Assembly (NCBI GenBank): GCA_040285745.1
Contig: JAUFOR010000004.1
Coordinates: forward strand, 1,240,001-1,304,000
Length of the DNA: 64,000 nt
From: Barthelona sp. PCE
Lineage: Eukaryota > Metamonada: BaSk clade
Reading direction: 5' to 3'
How positions within the stretch are numbered: position 1 is the first letter of the stretch; every line of letters starts with the position of its first letter. Below are positions 58,942 through 64,000 of this stretch, one piece after another. The position numbers and the translations under genes are program-made. The notes under the pieces were generated by a model that was given only the letters and a program-made list of their open reading frames with translations, was not told the DNA's origin and searched no databases.

Positions 58942-60510
58942 TTAGGTTGGAAACCACATGTTGGAAATGAAATCATATTTTCTATTCCCCAACGGTGCTT
59001 CTTCGATCTGACTGCTTGCAGCGCTTGACTGAGTACAAAATGAGTCGTTCGTTATTTCACTCTCTGCTTCTTGCTCCTGTACAATCTCATCGAATTGCTT
59101 AAGGGCAGCCAAACGACTGCGAATCCCGAATTGTGCGAAAAACGGAACTTCTCGTCGTACTTTTTTAGCAGGAGGTTTCTTCCTCTGCGGCTCAACTTTT
59201 GGCACTGCTTCTACAATGCGCACCTTGGGGGCAGCAGACTCTTCAACAATAGGTTCTTTTTCAACGGGTTTCTTTTCCATCTGAGGTTCGACAACGACGA
59301 TAACAGGCTTTGGATTTTCTTCTTGATCGCTTTCTGTTGCGCCCACTCGTCGCTTAAATGCCTCCAACCGCTCGTTTAGCCGTTCTATTCTTGTTAGTTT
59401 TTTTGGCTCTGTCAATTTAGTTTTCTCAGGTTCAGCTTCTTGGGGTTCGATTTTCTTATCTGTAATACTTTCTGTTGTGTTATGTACATCAAGCGTTGGA
59501 ATCGCTGAAATCGCATCTGAATCAATTACACCGTTATAAACCTGATAGGGAACCGGCCTGTAGTCATTCAGGGGGTTGGCGGAAAGCACAGTTGAATGGG
59601 ATTTTAAAGAACAGTAGTCTGTTTCAGTTTCAGTCTGCTTAACAAATACTGTACTATCTATCGTTGAATGCATCTCTGTCCCAGTTGGCCTGGTATCGGT
59701 GCATAGCTCTACCCTATGCTTTGCCAACCATTTACCTAAACGGCGTGCTGAGGGTCTTTTCCTTTCTCTGGTTAATAAACGTAAAAGAAGGCGTTCGTGC
59801 AAAGGATCTGTGTTTATCGGGAGATCATTGGAGAACTTTAGCTTAGATATGCTTGTCATCAACGCTGGAATCGATGGGGCAACAAAAGGCGGTGCGAGTG
59901 CGACCACCTCAAACAGTACTACTCCCAAAGACCATATATCCGTTTTGACAGTATAATCCATACCGTCACAAATCTCCGGCGAAAGATAGAGCGGTGTTCC
60001 TAGGAATGTGGTTGCGAAATCTTCATCATCTTCAAATAATCTTGAAACACCAAAGTCTCCCAGTTTATAATTACCATCAGCTGTGATAAATATGTTGGGT
60101 GCTTTGACGTCACGATGGATGATGTTTCTTTGATGAAGATACTGTAAAGCTGATGTCACTTGCTGGGCTAGATTGAAAATTTCTACATGTGTGAAGTGTT
60201 GGGCTGGCGCGATGCTTCTACGTTCCTTGATGAGTTTGAGAAGGTCGCCCCGTTCGCAGTATTCAAGTACAAGAACGATAGAACGACGGCATGAATTATG
60301 ATAGAAACCGTACGTTTGGACAATATGTGGATGATCCAAGGAGCGCACAATGTCATATTCACGGAAAAAGTCCCCAGAAACACCTAGACATTCCTTTAAA
60401 ATTACAAATTTTTGCCTTTGAATCCAGTATGCCTTTTGAATGATAGTGCTATGGCTTCGATGTATCTCCTCGAGGATTTTGAATTCTCTGCTGTCTATTA
60501 TATTGCTCAT
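58942..60510 (-). CDS. NEK-like protein kinase with degenerate glycine loop
   Basis: 522 residues. Kinase domain ~8-270: the strand-3 Lys (FVILKE), ILVLEYCERGDLLKLIKER-type hinge, IIHRDVKAPNIFITAD, LGDFGVSRLFEDD, FLGTPLYLSPEICDG, DIWSLGVVLFEVVALAPPF. The ATP loop reads EIHRSHSTIIQKAYW, lacking the Gly residues of GxGxxG, so ATP binding may be altered although HRD, DFG and the Lys are kept. The APN-I-F catalytic loop and GTPLYLSPE resemble NEKs. The C-terminal 230 residues are charged and partly helical (ERLNERLEAFKRRVGA), with a KKPPAKKVRRE basic patch. It is divergent from the Aurora gene. Confidence 0.85.
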   Translation of the reverse strand: MSNIIDSREFKILEEIHRSHSTIIQKAYWIQRQKFVILKECLGVSGDFFREYDIVRSLDHPHIVQTYGFYHNSCRRSIVLVLEYCERGDLLKLIKERRSIAPAQHFTHVEIFNLAQQVTSALQYLHQRNIIHRDVKAPNIFITADGNYKLGDFGVSRLFEDDEDFATTFLGTPLYLSPEICDGMDYTVKTDIWSLGVVLFEVVALAPPFVAPSIPALMTSISKLKFSNDLPINTDPLHERLLLRLLTRERKRPSARRLGKWLAKHRVELCTDTRPTGTEMHSTIDSTVFVKQTETETDYCSLKSHSTVLSANPLNDYRPVPYQVYNGVIDSDAISAIPTLDVHNTTESITDKKIEPQEAEPEKTKLTEPKKLTRIERLNERLEAFKRRVGATESDQEENPKPVIVVVEPQMEKKPVEKEPIVEESAAPKVRIVEAVPKVEPQRKKPPAKKVRREVPFFAQFGIRSRLAALKQFDEIVQEQEAESEITNDSFCTQSSAASSQIEEAPLGNRKYDFISNMWFPT

Positions 60511-60807
60511 CTACTCATTTTTCGTTGAATAGGGTGGGATGAGATGAGAAAAGTGATTACAGATCTTTTTGTGTTGATTTCATTTTATTCATGATATCTA
60601 TTGGACTTTTATTGTTAATCCAGATATTATTCACCTTGAATATCGGATCTTTACCCGCTGAAATAAATGAATATTGTTTCTCGGACTACGAACAGATATA
60701 TAAAAATGTACTTGTTGCAATTGCTTATTATGGCACGAAAACTACCTGTAGTGAACTTTAAATTTTCTCCGCTTTAAAATAGTTTGTTTTCTTTCCTATT
60801 TCCTTTT

Positions 60808-61686
60808 ATGAGTTTTAATAAGCGACCTTGGTCGTTGCAAGACTTTGAAATCGCACGTGTAGTGGGTCATGGCCGTTTTGGTCGTGTATACCTGGCGAGA
60901 GAGCGTAAATCGGGCTTTATTGTGGCACTAAAGGTAATTCCACGCAAAGATCTTCAAGAAAATCCGCTAACAGCACGCCAGGTACTCGCTGAAATTGATA
61001 TCCAGTCAGTTTGCTCACACAACAACATTCTTGAGCTGTTTGGTTATTTTCATGACGATAAAAATATATACCTAATCATAGAGTACTGTACAAATGGGAC
61101 ACTGAACGATGTCCTCCAGGAGAAGATCCGCTTGCCTGAAAAGGAAGCATCAAAGAACATAGAAAGCGTTTTGAGATCGATTGATTACTTACACAGAAGA
61201 AAGATCATACACAGGGACATCAAGACCGAAAACATACTACTTAGCCACAATGGGACATTGAAACTAGCGGATTTTGGGTGGAGTGTTAAGTTAACAACAG
61301 AGAAGAAGAGAAGAGAAACATTTTGTGGGACACTAGATTATATAGCACCTGAGATAGTAGAACGGTTAGAATACGGCCGGAAAGTTGATATTTGGGCATG
61401 TGGAATCTTGTTATGGGAGATGCTTTTTGGTGATGCACCATTCATAGATGTTGATGAGATTTCAACAATGCGAAGAATTCGAGAAATAGATTATGAATTT
61501 CCATTGAAAATACCGGTCAGCGACGAGTGCAAGGATTTTATTTCAAGAATATTTCACATCAATCCATTAAAGAGACCAAAGGCTGAAGAATTGTTACGAC
61601 ATCCTTTCATTCTAAAATTTAAAAAAACCCATCAGCAGAAGCGGCCTTCTTTAGGTAGAAGGCGTGGGCTGTCAGGGAAGAAATAG
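60808..61686 (+). CDS. AURK: Aurora kinase
   Basis: 292 residues from the ATG at 60808 (the frame extends upstream only to a TTG within a pyrimidine-rich leader). It is little more than the kinase domain: VVGHGRFGRVYLARE, FIVALKVIPRK, IIHRDIKTENILL, LADFGWSVKL (the DFGWSV form is specific to Aurora), RETFCGTLDYIAPEIV activation loop with Thr for autophosphorylation, and a C-lobe ending RHPFILKF followed by a basic tail. Aurora controls chromosome segregation and cytokinesis. The very short N-terminus lacks the KEN/A-box region of animal Aurora A. Confidence 0.93.
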   Translation: MSFNKRPWSLQDFEIARVVGHGRFGRVYLARERKSGFIVALKVIPRKDLQENPLTARQVLAEIDIQSVCSHNNILELFGYFHDDKNIYLIIEYCTNGTLNDVLQEKIRLPEKEASKNIESVLRSIDYLHRRKIIHRDIKTENILLSHNGTLKLADFGWSVKLTTEKKRRETFCGTLDYIAPEIVERLEYGRKVDIWACGILLWEMLFGDAPFIDVDEISTMRRIREIDYEFPLKIPVSDECKDFISRIFHINPLKRPKAEELLRHPFILKFKKTHQQKRPSLGRRRGLSGKK

Positions 61687-61748
61687 AATAAACATAAGTA
61701 TCGTTTTTTGATTGTTTTCTTTTTTCGTTCAATTAGTATTTTTCCTGG

Positions 61749-64000
61749 ATGTTTGATTTGGAAACAGTCGTTGTCCAACAGACAGAGCTCACTGTCCTTA
61801 AAAAAATAGCGCAGGGGGGCTTTGGTACAGTTTTTTTGGTTAAAGACTGGTCTAACAATCGTTTCGCTTTAAAACGTGTCATCACGAACTCCAAGAGCGT
61901 GATTGATCTCACAAAGACTGAAATAGAGCTTCTCGATAGCTTTACACACGACAATATAATTCGTTTGATGGCTTCTGATGTATATCTTCATCATGGAAAG
62001 ACGCACATCTATATGCTGCTCGAATACTGCCCCGCAGACCTGGTTGGCTTAATGCAGCACCACAAATCTGGAGCCACACAAATCGCAGATGGATTAATTG
62101 GCAGTATCTTTCTTCAACTTGTCAAGGCCCTGGATGCAGTCCACAAGCGTGACTGGGTCCATCGTGATATTAAAGTTGAGAATATTTTGTTTACTGATGT
62201 TTCATATAACGAATTAAAGCTATGCGATTTTGGATCGTGCACCGCTGAAGAAATTGTCCCTCAGACGTCAAGCGAGATCTCCCACGTCACAACCATGGTG
62301 GAGAAGTACACCACACCGTTGTATAGAGCTCCTGAGATGTACGATCCGTGGCGTAAGCAAATTATCGGGAAACCTTCTGATATTTGGGCACTAGGCGTTG
62401 TTCTTTACTACCTGTGCACACTAGAGACACCATTCCCCGAGGAGAACCCTAAGTTGGCTGTGTTGAATAATCATTATGTGTTGCCTGATGGTGTTGCATC
62501 TGAGTATCGTACAATTATTAGAGCGTGCCTTATGTCAGACCCGATGCAGCGCCCAACCACAGATGATCTCATCAATCATATGGAAAATGGTACACCGTTA
62601 GGTGATACGAGTTTTGTTTTTGAAACTGCCGCCGTTGTTTCAGAAACTATGTTTGATCCATTTGGGTTTGTAACCGGGAATCCTGCTGCTGAGACAGCTG
62701 CCACTCCGGCTAAGACAACGCTTTCAGCTACCTTTTTTGAGCAAGTAGCTCCACAGCCCGAGCCCGTCGCTGCCAAAACACAGGTTTTAGATGGTTTCTT
62801 TTCGTTTGGCAGCGAGCCTCAGCCGTCAGTTGTGCAACCAGTCACGCAACCAGTCAAGCAACCTGTTCCTCAGGCAAAGTCAGAGTTTGGCGAGAAAGCA
62901 GCACGCCTAATGGACATAGCGGTGAAGGAGAACGTGCAGAACAAGGGGTTTTTTGAAACCATGGAAACAGCAAACCATGATCCGCTCTTTTCTTTACTTG
63001 ACGCAGCTCCTGCCGCCACAAAGTCACCCGTGCAATCCCCGAAACAGAAGGAAGAAGAGTTTTTTTGTGTTAAGACTGAGTATAAGAAGCATGAGTATTT
63101 CTCTCCTACAACTGCTGTTAAGGCTGCTACCCCCCAAGACAAACTTGAGGAAGACGAAGAACCGAGCGACGATGAGTCAGATAAGCTTTTGGGTTTAAAA
63201 CGTCAACCATCGTTTACAAAGCAGAAAATTAAGAGGAAAATTGGTAGAAATGGGTATGAATTGCTTGAAAGCCCCGCAGACACAACGAATGAGCCTCCCA
63301 AGCGGCGAACACTGGCCTTTTCAACTGGAAAGGCAATTAAAAAGCTGACGGATTCTATTAAGTTGGTTGGGAAATCAGACATTGAGATAGCAGTAAGAAA
63401 AGCGTGTTCCCGTGAGATAGGTATCCCGAAAATGAAGCACATCAATTCACTTAGCGTTCATCTGCAGGAGTCAACAAGGAATATTCAGCATTTTTATGAT
63501 TTCATCCAAAGCTGTATCACACGGGATGCAGTCGTCCTCACAAAGGCACTGTGTGTGCTTTTGAACCTGTTACACGTTACAGAGTCGATGAACTTCAGGC
63601 TTCACTTTGCACGATTTTGTGATGGTGATGAACGGGATTTACTGAGTCGCATCGAAGCATTTAGCGAGATGATTGATGACAGCAAGCTCGATTACGGCTT
63701 TATGGATTTGTTCTATAACTTTTTAGGACTTTTACGTAAACGCAGTCAGCTTCATCAGACTTTTTCTCATTTGGAAGGTAATCTCTCCATTGATTCGTAC
63801 CTTTACTACACGAGCAGGCTTGTCCAGATGGAATTAAAAGCTCAGGATAAGACGAAGAATGCATTTTCTTCATTTACAAAGTCAGCTGTTACTATTTGTA
63901 TTCGTGAAGAAGAGTTATTAAGGAAGAACTTTGAACATAGCAGTGCGTGGATACAGTCACTCGTTGAGGAATTATCAGTGTATTTTGAAGAAGCTTTACG
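61749..64000 (+). CDS. NAK-family kinase fused to an ANTH domain (3' end outside window)
   Basis: 750 codons from the ATG at 61749, still open at the right edge. Residues ~13-275 are a NAK/AAK1/GAK-type kinase: AQGGFGTVFLV, FALKRV, WVHRDIKVENILF, LCDFGSC (DFGS is typical of the NAK group), TPLYRAPEMYD. A disordered linker (~280-530) has a DPF motif near 303, a known AP-2 appendage-binding type. From ~535 an ANTH domain begins: KACSREIGIPKMKH (~551-564) has exactly the K-A-x7-P-K-x-K-H spacing of the PI(4,5)P2 site of CALM/AP180, followed by LTKALCVLLNLLHVT and LLRKRSQLHQTF, LEG as in ANTH helices. The protein would bring an adaptor-phosphorylating kinase to clathrin-coated membrane. Confidence 0.88.
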   Translation, partial: MFDLETVVVQQTELTVLKKIAQGGFGTVFLVKDWSNNRFALKRVITNSKSVIDLTKTEIELLDSFTHDNIIRLMASDVYLHHGKTHIYMLLEYCPADLVGLMQHHKSGATQIADGLIGSIFLQLVKALDAVHKRDWVHRDIKVENILFTDVSYNELKLCDFGSCTAEEIVPQTSSEISHVTTMVEKYTTPLYRAPEMYDPWRKQIIGKPSDIWALGVVLYYLCTLETPFPEENPKLAVLNNHYVLPDGVASEYRTIIRACLMSDPMQRPTTDDLINHMENGTPLGDTSFVFETAAVVSETMFDPFGFVTGNPAAETAATPAKTTLSATFFEQVAPQPEPVAAKTQVLDGFFSFGSEPQPSVVQPVTQPVKQPVPQAKSEFGEKAARLMDIAVKENVQNKGFFETMETANHDPLFSLLDAAPAATKSPVQSPKQKEEEFFCVKTEYKKHEYFSPTTAVKAATPQDKLEEDEEPSDDESDKLLGLKRQPSFTKQKIKRKIGRNGYELLESPADTTNEPPKRRTLAFSTGKAIKKLTDSIKLVGKSDIEIAVRKACSREIGIPKMKHINSLSVHLQESTRNIQHFYDFIQSCITRDAVVLTKALCVLLNLLHVTESMNFRLHFARFCDGDERDLLSRIEAFSEMIDDSKLDYGFMDLFYNFLGLLRKRSQLHQTFSHLEGNLSIDSYLYYTSRLVQMELKAQDKTKNAFSSFTKSAVTICIREEELLRKNFEHSSAWIQSLVEELSVYFEEAL

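Noticed and set aside
1-64000. tRNA, rRNA, CRISPR arrays, insertion sequences with transposase
   Set aside because: None found by eye on either strand; the only structured candidate is the block at 42225-42484.
1-64000. Spliceosomal introns
   Set aside because: All recognisable domains are complete in single frames; the frame breaks found are 1-5 base homopolymer changes, not introns.

Overview
The window reads as nuclear DNA of a compact, flagellated, unicellular eukaryote. Every recognisable gene is one uninterrupted reading frame (no intron is needed anywhere), genes lie on both strands with no operon-like order, and tail-to-tail pairs are often separated by 0-60 bases. The gene content is eukaryotic: CCR4-NOT subunit 11, Noc1/Mak21, DDX56/Dbp9, a class I histone deacetylase, Aurora, NEK and NAK kinases, a CTLH-complex-like SPRY protein and a CFAP65/HYDIN-like flagellar protein. 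I cannot name the species; an intron-poor flagellate such as a metamonad-type excavate would fit, but that is inference. All 27 complete genes stop with TAA (16) or TAG (11), never TGA. Start codons tend to follow a pyrimidine-rich tract.

Layout. 1-15.8 kb: flagellar protein (cut by the left edge), an unknown protein, CNOT11, Noc1/Mak21, an inositol polyphosphate 5-phosphatase with a C2 domain, and a 2,122-residue protein of unknown role. 15.9-28.9 kb: an array of beta-propeller genes. The first (15.9-17.7 kb) is a short propeller protein. It is followed by a 5.1-kb tandem duplication whose unit holds a long gene (propeller, coiled coil, protein kinase, RBR-type Cys-rich finger) plus the 3' part of a SPRY/LisH gene; the complete SPRY gene closes the array. 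Each copy of the long gene is frameshifted, at different places, so the pair still shows one uninterrupted ancestral frame of about 1,390 codons. 29.3-41.4 kb: a membrane transporter-like protein, a possible TFIIIC subunit, DDX56/Dbp9, a large helical protein, a band-7 membrane protein, a short RAD51-family ATPase and small unknowns. 41.4-45.3 kb: two gene-poor stretches around an unknown propeller-like gene; one carries a structured block near 42.2-42.5 kb. 45.3-54.6 kb: a DUF1963/YwqG-like protein, the histone deacetylase, a NEK kinase and a flagellar/cytoskeletal coiled-coil protein. 54.7-64 kb: a dispersed fourth member of the propeller family, another unknown propeller-like gene, a NEK-like kinase, Aurora, and a NAK kinase fused to an ANTH domain (cut by the right edge).

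The most unusual items are the propeller-kinase-RBR finger gene family with its tandem, mosaic array, and the NAK kinase-ANTH fusion, which joins an endocytic kinase to the kind of membrane adaptor that such kinases phosphorylate in yeast.
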